Position numbers and translations under genes: made by a program
The notes under the pieces: model-generated
Databases searched by the model: none
Told to the model about the DNA's origin: nothing
Seen by the model: the letters and a program-made list of their open reading frames with translations, nothing else
Shown: positions 1-11,008 of the stretch, in pieces
Numbering within the stretch: position 1 is the stretch's first letter
Layout of the letters: the number at the start of each line of letters is the position of its first letter
NCBI GenBank assembly: GCA_023897205.1
Contig: JAHWDD010000001.1
Coordinates: forward strand, 5,828,001 to 5,892,000
Direction: 5' to 3'
DNA length: 64,000 nt
DNA from: Exophiala sp. HKRS030
Taxonomy: Eukaryota; Ascomycota; Eurotiomycetes; Chaetothyriales; Herpotrichiellaceae

Positions 1-890
1 TCACACTTGGAATTTTGCTCGTGCGGTGTTCTGTTAATGCCCCAAGACTGACTATCCACGGCGAGATTGTGGTGCAAAAGTTCTTTCCATTGAAAGGTCC
101 AAGTGAAGGGATTCCCTTTTTTGCGTGTCCCTAACAGACCGGTGGTTGAGGATTACCACGCCGAGGATATGATCCTCAGCATCTTGAACGCGTATTGATT
201 CCCCCATTAAGTTATCTGTACCAATGAATGCAGCAAACTCAACTTCGAAGTCAAACATACGTGTCGGGCCAAATATTGGAGTCCCATTTTGAAGGTATTG
301 GGATCTAGGGCGAAGAACTGATGTGCCCGAGACCACGAATGAAGATGCTCGTCCGTGATATGCTGTCGGAAGGTGGTAATAGTTTGCATTCAGTCCTTGA
401 CCAGGACGAACAATGTCTACACACTAGGATTGTCAGCATACTACTTGGATCAATGAGTCGATATCAGCCTTACGTTCTTAGCGTGGTATACGTCAGCAAA
501 AAGTCCGTGAAATTGCCGATACGGATGGGCAGATGCATTTGAATATCACATCGGTGATGAAGGGCTACTTGACGCCTGCTGTGACTGTCTCGGGGTAGCG
601 AGCCCAAGTCTGTGTCCTTAACCATTAGACGCCGCAAGAATGTACGAACCAAGCGAAGGTTGTTCTTTTCAAGGATCGCGAAATGGTTCGGTGTAGGTAG
701 CTTGAGACAATCAAGATTGATTGACAGAGATTCAAGAACGTCCGCTCCGATCAGAAATTTGAGATCGAGGATCTCCTGACCGATCGCTGCCCCGATTCGG
801 GGACCGAGGTCTTTCATGCTGACACCCCGAAAGGTATCTAACATTGCTCAAATGGAAGTCGCAATTGTGAGGAACATGGGCCCATGACTC
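1..890 (-). pseudogene. Fumarylacetoacetase (FAH) pseudogene, 3' end beyond window
   Basis: Fumarylacetoacetase performs the last step of tyrosine/homogentisate breakdown. On the minus strand the family's blocks appear in order: SWAHVPHNCDFHLSN (about 887-843), IPFGVS, GPRIGAAIGQEILDL (about 810-765), LPIRIGNFTDF, then after a GT..AG intron (424-473) YHGRASSFVVSG, FDFEVEF (metal-ligand glutamates kept) and GPFNGKNFCTTISPWIV. The reading frame changes at least twice in the first 60 codons and again in an A-rich run at about 117-122, so all three frames are needed. The family start Met-Ser-Trp reads Glu-Ser-Trp, and the metal-binding Asp of the NDWSARD block is His (NHRSVRD). Many independent lesions argue for a genuine decayed gene rather than one sequencing error. 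The 3' end lies outside the window. Confidence 0.85.
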
Positions 891-1159
891 ACACTGAAAA
901 GGCTCATTCATTGCTCTAGAGGATTCAGGAGTATCTCAACCGAGATTGGGTCGAAGGTGTCTCGCAAGTATAACCTCGTCTGAGGGAGGCACGAGACTTC
1001 ATATGGACTTCTACATAGGAGAAAGCCGAGCCGAGATACCTGTGTCTTCGAGAAATCAGTCTAGAGTCTGCTTGTTTGAACGAGTGAAAGGTAGTATCCT
1101 TGGAGGAAAAAAGGATCTTTAACACAAGCAAGAGTAATGGTGTAGAGATTTGCGATTTA

Positions 1160-2620
1160 CTAAGTGCCAGAATGCTTAAAGTACTCTCGAACACTCTTCG
1201 CCCTCTCAGCCTCTGCAACAAGCTTAGATCGTTCCAATATCCCCTCAGCTGAAGTTCGGAGATCTTTCAGAAGCTTTGGTAGACTCGCCTCTTTACCATC
1301 CCTTTGCAGGTATGGTAATTGCAGTTCACCTTCACTTTTGAGTACAGCCCCATCCACAAGGACATGTGTAATGTCTGAAGAGTGAGCGTACATAACTAAT
1401 GCAATAACCGGGTCATGAACAGGAGTCATACGCAAGGAGTCGCAACGTGTCAGTATCATATCAGCACGCTTGCCCGGGGTGATAGTTCCGGTAAGAGCTT
1501 CCAGACCCATACCTTTGGAGCCTCCAACAGTAGCCATCCTGAGGACTTGCGCGCACCTCCTGTTTAGCGTTTGCGGACAGGGAGGCACATCCCCTGCGTC
1601 TACATAGCGTTGGCATTGGAGTAATAAACGCATCTGATCGAACATGTCGGCAGGATTGTTGGATGTGATATCTGCACCGATGCTTGCAGTGCAGCCATGA
1701 CTTTCAGCCTTGAATGCCACTGGCAGGCCCATACCCATCTGCAACTCCGTGGAAGGGGTGGAAGATACCGAAGCGCCTGAATTTGCCAGCGCAGTGAGTT
1801 CCGCGGGGGTAAGGCTTGCACCGTGGCTGAGAAGCATTCTAGAGTCCAAGAGGCTTTGGTCATCCAGACTGCGCACCAGATGTATCCCACGATCCAGCGG
1901 ACCCATTGCCACATGTCCGGTAATAAGAGCCGATCCAATAGATTGTCCAAATCGAATCTCTTCTATAGTCTGCTCCAGTGGCGTCCGTTCCATTTCTGTT
2001 GGTGCATAGCCAAATCGCAAGAGACTGTCGGGCCCATTGGAAGCGAAGTGCTCCTCCCGAACTCTTTTCGCGTCCTCCCGGCGCCAGTCGTCAGTTCGAT
2101 GCTCAGCAGAACCATCACTCACAGCCGGATTGGCGAACACAGGGTTGGGATACGCTCCATAACAGAAAACTCCTCGAATTCCGGACGCCCTCAAGCCCGC
2201 GACTGCTGCATTTGAGTGTGCCGGCGAATTCATGATGTGTGAATGGTCAAGAAGACAAGTGGTGCCGGCATCGATGGACTCGAGAGCTCCGCAAAGCTCT
2301 GCCAGGTACACGTCGTGTGAAGTGTAGCAAGACCCGAATTTGTTGCGAATGTTTGCTCCATACTCAAAGATGGTGAAATCTCCAGCGATAGTACGCAGCT
2401 GTTGTTGCCAAACATGTCGGTGTGTGTCGACAAAGCCGGGGGACAGGATGGAATTTGTGCCATCTATGACCACTGTTTCTGCAGAAGGTCTCTCGAGGCT
2501 ACAGCCCACACATTTAATGATATTGCCTTCGATCAAGACATCGCAATGCTCGAGCACACCTACAGCCTCATCCATAGTAACAACCGTGGCATTCTTGAAA
2601 AGGACGCTTGATGCCATCAT
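1160..2620 (-). CDS. Amidohydrolase, TRZ/ATZ (chlorohydrolase/deaminase-like) family
   Basis: An intronless 486-residue metal-dependent hydrolase of the COG0402 group, which deaminates or dechlorinates heterocycles or hydrolyses related C-N bonds; the substrate here is unknown. It has the N-terminal beta-sandwich start (VLFKNATVVTMD), the first metal motif HxH in GFVDTHRHVW (about residue 65), a later ITGHVAMG histidine, LLSHGASLT and the aspartate motif GADITSNN (about residue 320), then the C-terminal GTITPGKRADMIL strand that completes the sandwich. All expected metal ligands are visible, so it is probably active. It lies head to head with a zinc-cluster regulator gene 297 bp away, its most likely local regulator. 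Length is normal for the family. Confidence 0.88.
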   Translation of the reverse strand: MMASSVLFKNATVVTMDEAVGVLEHCDVLIEGNIIKCVGCSLERPSAETVVIDGTNSILSPGFVDTHRHVWQQQLRTIAGDFTIFEYGANIRNKFGSCYTSHDVYLAELCGALESIDAGTTCLLDHSHIMNSPAHSNAAVAGLRASGIRGVFCYGAYPNPVFANPAVSDGSAEHRTDDWRREDAKRVREEHFASNGPDSLLRFGYAPTEMERTPLEQTIEEIRFGQSIGSALITGHVAMGPLDRGIHLVRSLDDQSLLDSRMLLSHGASLTPAELTALANSGASVSSTPSTELQMGMGLPVAFKAESHGCTASIGADITSNNPADMFDQMRLLLQCQRYVDAGDVPPCPQTLNRRCAQVLRMATVGGSKGMGLEALTGTITPGKRADMILTRCDSLRMTPVHDPVIALVMYAHSSDITHVLVDGAVLKSEGELQLPYLQRDGKEASLPKLLKDLRTSAEGILERSKLVAEAERAKSVREYFKHSGT

Positions 2621-2917
2621 TCGATATTCTTGGTCTCTGTCGCGGATATTGTGGTGACGCCTATCACAATCATAGTAGATGTTTATAAGTATTCACTACA
2701 ACTCGAAGTAGTCCGGCTTGACTCAACTGGTCTAGTCCATATATAGGCAACGGGCTGGGATCAGGGGACGAATTTGCCGCTCCTGCATGCCAAGACCCGC
2801 CATTTCCCGATCTCTTCTTCACAGGCTTCGGAGGTGCGGGCGAAGCTGGACGGTTTCCTCATCCTGTCCGCTTAATTTTCCAGGTCTGTAGGCCCGCAGA
2901 GCCAAACTGTGGCATAT

Positions 2918-5132
2918 ATGGCTGGCAGACCGAGACGTGCTTGCAGACGATGCAACACCCAGAAAGTAAGCGAGTCTCCTCAGGAGTTTTACCTTGAATG
3001 TTGGCCTGACGTGCAATAGGTACGCTGCAATGGACTACGTCCAGTATGCGCCCGCTGCGAGCGATTGGGAGTCTCCTGTGTATACGAAGATAGCCAGTGG
3101 CCGGTACTGCGAGAAGGTCAAGAGTTTGCGTCCGAAGCTCTGGTCTCAACGCCGATGCCCACTGCCTCGTGGGTGCCACAAACAGACTTCTGTGGTATAC
3201 CATTTGGTCTCGTCGGCGAACTTGTGAACATTTACTTCTCTCACGTCTATAATGCCCGCTTACTCCTAGATGAAGAAGCCTTCACTGAGGAGGTGAGGTT
3301 GAGGATGGTAGAGCCTCAGATACTGCTTAGCGTTTGTGCTTTCGCGTCCAAGTATGTGCATTCTGTGCCTCAAATTATTACTCCGTGTTTCTTGCTTCAT
3401 TTGTAACTCCGAGAAAGGTTCTACCGTGATGAATCTGGACATCGAGTACTTCTCGATGCAGGCCTTGGTCACGAATGGGCGAACTCATCCGCTTCCATTG
3501 CTGCGGCTCAATTGGGGACGCCACGCGAAGAAAACATCGCCACATTTCTCAATCTTACCCTTTACTGGTACAGTGAAGGTGAATGGCAGAGGAGCTTCAT
3601 ATACAAATGTCCGCGCTAAAGAACCTTTTCACAAGTTATTCTGGGATACTGACGGCAATACAATAGGGAATGGCATCCAGATAGCATACGTGCTTGGAAT
3701 TCCAGCCGGAGGTCCTAGTACAACAGCTCGCACTCGCCAAGCGGAACTCAGGCGCCGTCGACTGTGGGCGTGTGTATGCATGATGATGTTCGGGTCTAAA
3801 GCCGATTTCATTGTGGGCAACATACCCAGCATTCTAGAGAGAATTCCTCTTCCAGGTGTCTATGAGCACCAGGTTGCAAGAGCATTGAGTGAACCCGAAC
3901 CATATAATGCAGACTCCCATTTGTGCGCCATATATGCTGCTCTGATTCATATTCTGTCGCTCTGGTAAGCATTGACGTGCCGATGCCCTGCAGGCTCCAT
4001 TTCACTAAAACAGTGGCGGTCAGGAATGAAGTGTACCAATTCACAAAGAGTGCCGATGTTAAACTCGACACCCTGCAAAGCCTTCATTCTAAACTGGAGG
4101 ACTGGAAAGTGAAAATCTCGGAGCGATCGGACCTCGCTGTTCTGTCCGTCGAGGATGTCAACACACAGAATGGTCCGCTCCTCACCCTTATACATATCAT
4201 ATATGATCAGTGTCTCTGCGCCCTGCACTCTTCCATAGTCCCGCTGTTCTCGTGGGGTAAGCCTGCAGGTGGCTTGGATTATGCTCGGCAGATCTCAGCT
4301 CAAGTCGCATATGAGCATGCATATTCAATCTCCACCTGGTTGAGGACACTGCTCCAGTCGTCCCTGCCTATGGGGCGAGTACCAAGCTTTGTTGGCTATG
4401 CTGCGTATTCCTCTTGTGCCATTCAAGTTCCCTTCTTGTGGTGCACCAATACTGAAGTCAGAGCATGTGCACGAGCAAACGTGATTGAAAACCTGCGATG
4501 TATACAAGAGATGGGAAGATATTGGAAGTTCATCTCCCTTCTGGTAAGCATACACGCAGCTTGGAGCTTGTCTCCATGCACATGCCCGGAGCATTGAATC
4601 TCACAGCGTACAGGGAATTAACATCCAGAAACTTTACATGATGCACGAGGTAGCACAGACTCGCTTGGAACATGAACCGAAATACCTGAGCCAAGAGAGA
4701 CTTTTGCAGTCGCCAAAGGAGAATGAACGGGCACTAGCATCCATCCTCAGTCACAATGAAATCGTGTGGAAGAAGAGTGGCGGAATGGCCCAGCGAGATG
4801 CACAAATAACGGACTTGGATGATAGTTTGGTTGAAGGCGATATACGCCCACCCAGAAAAGGTTTGTATACTCTCTTCACATTACATCGCAGAGCCACAGG
4901 CTGATATGTGACATGAACAACAGAGAATATATCCTCATTCATTGACAAGTTATCGCAGAGTGACCTGGTATCAGATCAGAACACTGTAGCATTCCCCTGT
5001 GATTTCGATCCAGAATTTGGGGAGAGAGCTCCAGTATCACCAGGAAGTCTCTACTTGATCAGTGACGAGCAACTCACATCTTTTGATAACTGGGTGGCCG
5101 AGCTAGGAACAGAGGTCGACAACCAGAATTAA
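2918..5132 (+). CDS. Zn2Cys6 transcription factor with fungal middle homology region
   Basis: A zinc-cluster DNA-binding regulator built from seven exons. Exon 1 (2918-2965) gives MAGRPRRACRRCNTQK and joins after intron 2966-3019 to VRCNGLRPVCARC and SCVY, forming a canonical six-cysteine cluster (C-x2-C-x6-C, C-x2-C-x6-C). Later exons (3020-3351; 3418 onward) carry the regulatory-domain signature: NIYFSHVYNARLLLDEEAF, ATFLNLTLYWYSEGEW, RRRRLWACVCMMMFGSKADF. The C-terminus ends DNQN at 5132. Two joints are weak: a GTCCGC donor near 3613, and the joint near 3965, where only a 29-nt intron (3965-3993) keeps the frame. The divergent amidohydrolase gene is a plausible target. Family assignment is firm; target and inducer are unknown. 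Confidence 0.8.
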
Positions 5133-5947
5133 CCAGAATAAAAGCTGACTAAGTTCTCTATCACGAGCGACTCGTTCAAAGTTGTCAGGCCACTGTACAC
5201 TTTACGTTTTGCGATTCGGCAGATTTGGCGGCATGCATGGGATCTAGCCGCGACGCACGTGGAGCTTGATGTGACGTCTAGTACCAAGTCGAAAGACATT
5301 AAAATTCTACCAGACGAACAGAATTATGTTACAGCACAAAAAGGTCAGCTCAATCTTGAAAGCTCGCGATTCGCTCAAAAGCCATTGTTGTGACTAATGA
5401 CAAGCCCCCTTGGAGTCTGGCCGAGATTATTTCATGGCGGATCCTCCGTGGCGTGATTGGTAGAGATTCGCAAAGATCTCCGCGGGGAACAATTCAGAGG
5501 TTTGATGTATTCGTATTTTAATACGCATTCTCTGCAGTCTGGAAAGGCAACTCTGAAGGCGAACGCAGCTGAAATAACTCGTGAGCTTTTGGAACCGCTG
5601 ACTGTGGTTTTGTGAGTGTAGGAGAGGGCGAGAACACCGGGACCGAAATCATTCCCCCGCGGAGATGCGGCCTACCGGGGTGTGGAACAGTGGGAATTCC
5701 CTCAATTGGGGGCAAAACCACCTAAAGCTTGCCCTGCTTTCTCCGGGATTCTGCAGCCTTACCAGGCATAATACATTGAAAATACACATACCCCCCTTGG
5801 CAGTGAGAGTGGCATGATATTCCTCACTCGATGGTAACAAATTTTTGTAAGCCTTGATCATCGGATGATACCTGTGGTTAATCATTATAAAATCCCCCAA
5901 AGGACGTCTGAACATCGACACCGAAGGCCTTCATCCACAGTCCAGAT
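5133..5947. other. Intergenic, upstream of flavohemoglobin
   Basis: An 815-bp stretch between the zinc-cluster gene and the flavohemoglobin start. No convincing reading frame is seen; it presumably holds the terminator of one gene and the promoter of the other. Confidence 0.6.
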
Positions 5948-7291
5948 ATGTTGGCCAGATCACAAGTGTCCAAATTTGTTTCAAGAGCAACGGGAGGAAC
6001 ATTACATCGCACAGTCATGTCAGCCATAGTAGCAACGAGCAACACTCGCGCAGACTTTCACTCATCACCGGTTCAGCATGGACTGAGCGAAGAGCACCAG
6101 GCGATCGTGAAGTCTACTGCTCCTGTGTTGGCTGAGCATGGTGTCGCCATCACGTCGCACTTTTACAAACGCATGCTTAACAACCATCCAGAACTCCGCA
6201 ACATCTTCAACTCCGCACATCAATCTACGGGAACTCAGCCTGCAGCGCTTGCCCATGCGGTCTGGGCGTACGCCGCTAACATCGACAATCTGGGAGCCTT
6301 GACTAGCGCAGTATCTCGAATTGGCCACAAACACGCCAGTTTAGGCATCACTGCAGACCAATACCCCATCGTCGGCGAGAACCTGCTGGCCTCAATCAAG
6401 GAAGTCCTTGGAGACGCCGTAAATCAACCCGTCATTGATGCCTGGGCGGCGGCATATCAACAGCTGGCCGATATCTTTATCAACTTCGAGGCAAACCTCT
6501 ACAAGAAGGCTGAAGAATCTGCTGGTGGTTGGAATGGGTGGCGCAAATTCAGAATTGCCCGCAAGATCGAGGAGAGCGATGAAATCATATCGTTTTATCT
6601 CGAGCCAGTCGACGGAGGAAAGCTACCAACATTTACATCGGGCCAGTACATCTCAGTCCGCGTATTCGTACCAGAACTCGGGGTGTATCAACCTCGACAG
6701 TACAGTCTGTCCGACACCCCTGAAAGAAATCACTTCCGAATCTCCGTCAAGAAGGAATTCGCAAAGGACCTTGCGCCCGCAGGCCGCATATCAAATCTGT
6801 TGCACGAGAATGTCCCAGAAGGCACAGAAATTGACGTCAGCAACCCGTACGGGGACTTTACTTTGGATGTCGAATCGAGCAATCCCGTTGTCTTGATCAG
6901 TGGTGGCGTAGGGATCACCCCGATGCTGTCAATGCTCGGCACTCTGACCGAACACGCTCCAACGAGAAAGGTCGTCTTTGTCCATGCCACGCGCAGTGGA
7001 AAGGTTCACGCGATGAAGAATTATCTTTCCCAAATTGTCAAGGACAACCCACAAGTATCGAAGGCGGTCTTCTATGAAGAAGTCGGTGATTCAGATGAAG
7101 AAGGAAAAGACTTTGACTACGCCGGTCGCATTGACGTGGAGAAGATCAAGGACAAGGTCATCCTGCCCGACGCCGACTATTATCTCTGTGGCCCCATACC
7201 TTTCATGCAGGCACAACAAAAATCCCTCGAGGCTCTGGGCGTCCCCTCAGAACGGATCCATTCTGAGGTCTTTGGATCTGGTATTGCATAA
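5948..7291 (+). CDS. Flavohemoglobin (nitric oxide dioxygenase), probably mitochondrial
   Basis: Converts NO and O2 to nitrate with NAD(P)H, protecting against nitrosative stress. The 447-residue intronless protein starts with an Arg/Ser/Thr-rich extension of about 45 residues that resembles a mitochondrial presequence. The globin domain follows (about 47-190), with B10 Tyr in HFYKRML and the proximal His in IGHKHASLGI. Next are the FAD domain with RQYSLSD and the NAD domain with GGVGITPMLSMLG; the tail ends HSEVFGSGIA. All domains look intact. The copper nitrite reductase gene converges on it from 375 bp downstream. The enzyme that makes NO and the one that removes it are thus adjacent, and both carry organelle-type N-termini. 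Confidence 0.93.
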   Translation: MLARSQVSKFVSRATGGTLHRTVMSAIVATSNTRADFHSSPVQHGLSEEHQAIVKSTAPVLAEHGVAITSHFYKRMLNNHPELRNIFNSAHQSTGTQPAALAHAVWAYAANIDNLGALTSAVSRIGHKHASLGITADQYPIVGENLLASIKEVLGDAVNQPVIDAWAAAYQQLADIFINFEANLYKKAEESAGGWNGWRKFRIARKIEESDEIISFYLEPVDGGKLPTFTSGQYISVRVFVPELGVYQPRQYSLSDTPERNHFRISVKKEFAKDLAPAGRISNLLHENVPEGTEIDVSNPYGDFTLDVESSNPVVLISGGVGITPMLSMLGTLTEHAPTRKVVFVHATRSGKVHAMKNYLSQIVKDNPQVSKAVFYEEVGDSDEEGKDFDYAGRIDVEKIKDKVILPDADYYLCGPIPFMQAQQKSLEALGVPSERIHSEVFGSGIA

Positions 7292-7666
7292 ATGGAGATA
7301 TGCTGGAGAGGCTATACTGGAAACGGCGCACTGTGCATTAGCGGGGATTAGAATTGAACGTGAATTTAACTCAGCATTTTGGACACTAATTCTACCCGTT
7401 TCCTGCAACACACACTAGAGCACTAATCACCGTGAGCGAAGATTTGGATTTATCCCTGCTCAAGCTCGATCTCACGAACCTAAACACCTGCTTAAACTTC
7501 ATGAACGGTGATTGTACTCGAAAACTTCGAATGGCGGTCTAGAAGGTGACTTCTGGAAGTTGGATAGGCTTTTCAGCCCACCTGACTCCAATATAAGTCG
7601 TTATGGCTACATTAAAAGCAGAGAGCATTGCAAACGCGGCCTTCGTAGCTTCTTGCTACTCACTGG
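7292..7666. other. Convergent 3' intergenic region
   Basis: A 375-bp region between two gene 3' ends, presumably holding both transcription terminators. No coding feature is seen. Confidence 0.6.
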
Positions 7667-9055
7667 CTATGGGTGTAGCTTGCAGCCAGGACATGGAGCC
7701 GGAGGTTGCACGCTCTGGTAGATGTCTGGCCTCGGCTTGCCGGAGACATTCAAATATCCCACAGCGCCTTTATCCAGCCTGAAAATAGCATGGTCCACCA
7801 ATGTCATGGTACCCGGGACGAGCATATGCATGTCAACTATGGTAGCGCCGCCCGGTGGAACACTGAGCGTGGACGTGAACTGCGCGGGAGGGCTCAACAC
7901 GTCGCCGTCGCGGTATGCTCGTCGAAAGTTGCCACCGATGACGTGGAAGGAGCTCGTCAAGTTTGGACCGGCGTTGCCAAAGAAGATTCGGACCGTATCA
8001 TTCACGCTGGCCTTGAGTGGCTTGTCGCGTGTTAGCGCAGACTCCTTGCCGTTGAAAAACACGGCCTCGGGTTCTTCTCGCAAGGCGTTGGGGTACGAGA
8101 ACTCGACCTCGGATGACTTTCTCCCGTCGTCGTCCACCTCCGGCGGTTCATGGTACCATTCGCTTTGCATGACATAGTATTCCTTGTCTACGGTCGGGAG
8201 GTCACCCTCGGCCGGCTGGACGTACATCAACCCGAACATTCCATTGGCGATGTGCACTGGTACTGGCCCTGCTGCGCAATGGTACACAAACAGCCCCGGA
8301 CATAGCAACTTGAACCTCGCCGTTTTGGACTGATTGAGTTCGGTCGTGGTCACTGCCGACCCACCCCCGGGGCCCAGAAATGCGTGGCTGTCGATATTGT
8401 GTGGCATGCCATTTTCGTCCTTATTGGTGAGCGTCAACTCTACCACGTCGCCCACTCTTGCACGTATGAATGGACCCGGAACTTGATCATTGAATGTCCA
8501 TTGTTCGTATTTGTAGGCCCCTGTCAGTTGACTCTTCTTGACTGTCGTGCTGAGATCGACTCTTAGAACCACAGGATGGTCGCGTGTGATCCGAGGAGGG
8601 ACATTGGGAGCGGCGGTCAGAATTGCTTCTTCGACGGGCAATCTGGTAATGTCCAATGATTCGTGCTCAAGGTGGGCGTAGACGTCAGCTAAGTGTCCCT
8701 TGGTGTTATGAACAGCATGCTTGATGTTTATTGGAGCTTGATGCGGTACAAGTCGTTTGTCATGACCATGAGGGTGGTCTCCGTTGATGTACTTGTCGTG
8801 CTTAACAGGGCTTTCCCCTGCGGGTGCTTCTGCGTGTGTGACTCCGTGCGGAAGAAGTAGTAAGGAGAGTACGCCTGCGCCAGCTATGACTGTCGTTAGC
8901 ACAGTTCGACGTTGTCTGAGGGGTTCATCTGTCGTAGACTTGAAGATCTGCTTCGTTTGTGTGCTGTGGAATGTCCTCCATCCTATGTATACACTCGGCC
9001 TGCGTGCTGCTGTGCCAGACCAAACTCGCATAAGTCTAGGCTGAATTCCATACAT
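7667..9055 (-). CDS. nirK: Copper-containing nitrite reductase, mitochondrial
   Basis: Reduces nitrite to NO, the key step of fungal denitrification. The 462-residue intronless protein has an Arg-rich presequence (first 40 residues), a hydrophobic segment near residues 53-70, a His-rich linker (DHPHGHDKR), then two cupredoxin domains. Copper ligands are visible: HNIDSHAF (type 1 His, catalytic Asp, type 2 His), VYHCAAG (type 2 His, type 1 Cys), PVHIANGMFG (type 1 His and Met), SSFHVIGG (catalytic His) and LVDHAIF (type 2 His). It ends in a short Cys-x2-Cys tail (PCPGCKLHP). It converges with flavohemoglobin. No P450nor-type nitric oxide reductase is present in the window. Confidence 0.93.
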   Translation of the reverse strand: MYGIQPRLMRVWSGTAARRPSVYIGWRTFHSTQTKQIFKSTTDEPLRQRRTVLTTVIAGAGVLSLLLLPHGVTHAEAPAGESPVKHDKYINGDHPHGHDKRLVPHQAPINIKHAVHNTKGHLADVYAHLEHESLDITRLPVEEAILTAAPNVPPRITRDHPVVLRVDLSTTVKKSQLTGAYKYEQWTFNDQVPGPFIRARVGDVVELTLTNKDENGMPHNIDSHAFLGPGGGSAVTTTELNQSKTARFKLLCPGLFVYHCAAGPVPVHIANGMFGLMYVQPAEGDLPTVDKEYYVMQSEWYHEPPEVDDDGRKSSEVEFSYPNALREEPEAVFFNGKESALTRDKPLKASVNDTVRIFFGNAGPNLTSSFHVIGGNFRRAYRDGDVLSPPAQFTSTLSVPPGGATIVDMHMLVPGTMTLVDHAIFRLDKGAVGYLNVSGKPRPDIYQSVQPPAPCPGCKLHP

Positions 9056-9475
9056 GTCGATGATCGAGGGTCAAGCAGCATTTTGTGAACGTGCTGAACT
9101 TTTTATACAGTAATAGAGAGAGAACTTTAAGAAATTTACTAGTTCATCTTGAAGTCTTATGACCTTTACAGTCAGATCCAGGTCCGCGGAGACGTCTAGG
9201 AATGGTCTGATTCTTCCAGGCTTGGGATCCCGTCCGTGCTATTGTTTTAGCCCTCATTAGCCATTTCGAGGATATAAACGCGAGTCTAGGCTGCATTTAG
9301 GTATATGAATCGATACTCTTAGTAAGAAAATAGATGGAATGGCCACACAAGTCAATTTCCATGGGCGTGGAAGTATTCGTACAGTGCGAGATTTCCAAAA
9401 GCTTTAGGATCTCAGAAGCTTGCTCGATCACGATATGCACCAATTGAGTCTTTGATGGGATACGCGACCTGGAGG
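9056..9475. other. Intergenic, upstream of nirK
   Basis: A 420-bp region between the nirK start and the 3' end of the SSU1-type gene, both on the minus strand. Part of it is probably the nirK promoter. No specific site is recognised. Confidence 0.55.
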
Positions 9476-11008
9476 TCATGCTTGTTGGTAATAGGCCCCG
9501 CTGAATTGAAGGATTCCATCCTGACACATATGTCGAGCTGTGATACTCTGATCATCGCTCGCGGTCGACAGTCCAGAAGGATGGTTGCTCATACCAGGGG
9601 GTTGCTCACGCTTTTCTTTCTGACTGACCTCTCGATCAAGCCAGCCATTCAGGCCCGGCGCAAAGAATAGTTTGCCCTGCCAAATGCCTAGTCGTAACCA
9701 GAATCAGCCAAGCAACGGAGGTGTGTTCCCAAACATACCCTTATAAAAGCTCATTGTAGCGCACAATAACCATAACGCAATTGTGACGACTGAACAAAAT
9801 GCACCCCATCCCTTGATACCTTCGCTGCGCAGGTCTCGGCTCAGTGAGTTCCAAGCATTACTATACACACCGCATGGGAAGACAAAACTCCAAAAGCCTG
9901 ATGTTTCCATTAGCGATGTCAAAAGATCTAGAGTCAAGTGCTACTGGCCGACGTTGAACTTCTTCGGCACCTTAGCGAATACCGATAGGCATGCTTCGAC
10001 CACAAGAAAGGAGGCGATCCCGAGCTGAACCAAGGCCACTAGAATCCCTATCCAGTGAAGCACCTCAGAAATAGTAGCCAATGTTGGCTCATCGTTCGGT
10101 ACATGGGATGTGCGTCCCAAGAAGAATCTGTGCTTGGTGATGTGGCTTGCGAAAACCATCGCCAGCTGCTGGATCGAGTACGCTCCCATCCCAAAAGGGC
10201 CAACCGGTATGTATGTGCTAGTTATCGCTTCTCGTGGCGGAAGTTGAAAACTCATTAGCCGCCACAGGTACAGGGGTAAAATGATCGTAGACATGCCGAC
10301 TCCCACCGACCACATGAGAAAAGATGTTACCAGGACTGTGACGCTATTCTTATAAGCGAGTTGGGGCGCGATGGCTCCCCCAACGGTTGATTCGACAATG
10401 AGTGGGATAAAAGTCAAGAACCAGACCCCGGTAATATCGGAGAAAGAGTGCTGAGGCTGACGCTCGTACATGAAGAAAATACCGACGCAAGCAACGAATA
10501 TGCTAGAAGCTGCTGCGATCCAGTACATGACTTCCGCAACGTACATTGCTGCTTGGTGATGCGAGTAGAAGCTGGCTATTCCCAAGATGATGGTCTCAAA
10601 TGCGACGACCATAGTGCCCAGATAACTAGTTTTCGAAAAGTCCTTCAAAACGCTTTTGGCGACACGTGGATACATCATGGCACGGAGGCTACTCAACACC
10701 ATGAAAAAGGCAAAGATGCAAATGTCAGCAATCTGTGCACAAATTAGCAGAGGGGAACGGCATTGATGATCTTGTCATTGAAGCATGTACCCAAAAGATG
10801 TATGCCATGGTTTTAAGCCATTCTGCTGGATACGGAAACTGACTCAGGAGCTGCGCGCAGACCCCTTGGAAGATTATGGTCAATGAAGGTCGAACAAGCT
10901 CAGAGAGCTATTTTCCTTGCTGCCAGTAGGCTTACCTGTTCCCATGCACACCGAGAACCATGACGGATCGGCAGTCAATATGCGCTGCAGAAGTAGATTA
11001 ATGCACAT
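9476..11008 (-). CDS. SSU1-type sulfite/anion efflux transporter (TDT family)
   Basis: A membrane exporter of the tellurite-resistance/dicarboxylate transporter family, whose fungal members expel sulfite or move malate. Exons on the minus strand: a first exon ending PSWFSVCMGTG (start 11008), then GVCAQLLSQFPYPAEWL, then a large exon with many membrane helices (MMYPRVAKSVLKDF, PQLAYKNSVTVLVT, YIPVGPFGMGAYS, PKKFNVG), then FVFPCGVYSNAWNS, and a last exon IWQGKLFFAPGLNGW ending at 9476. The order matches the family, including the conserved Phe-Pro-x-Gly-x-Tyr loop. The splice joint around 9888-9945 is not fully resolved; an acceptor in TTTTGGAG keeps the frame. The substrate cannot be told from sequence; sulfite is the commonest for close fungal relatives. 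Confidence 0.8.
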
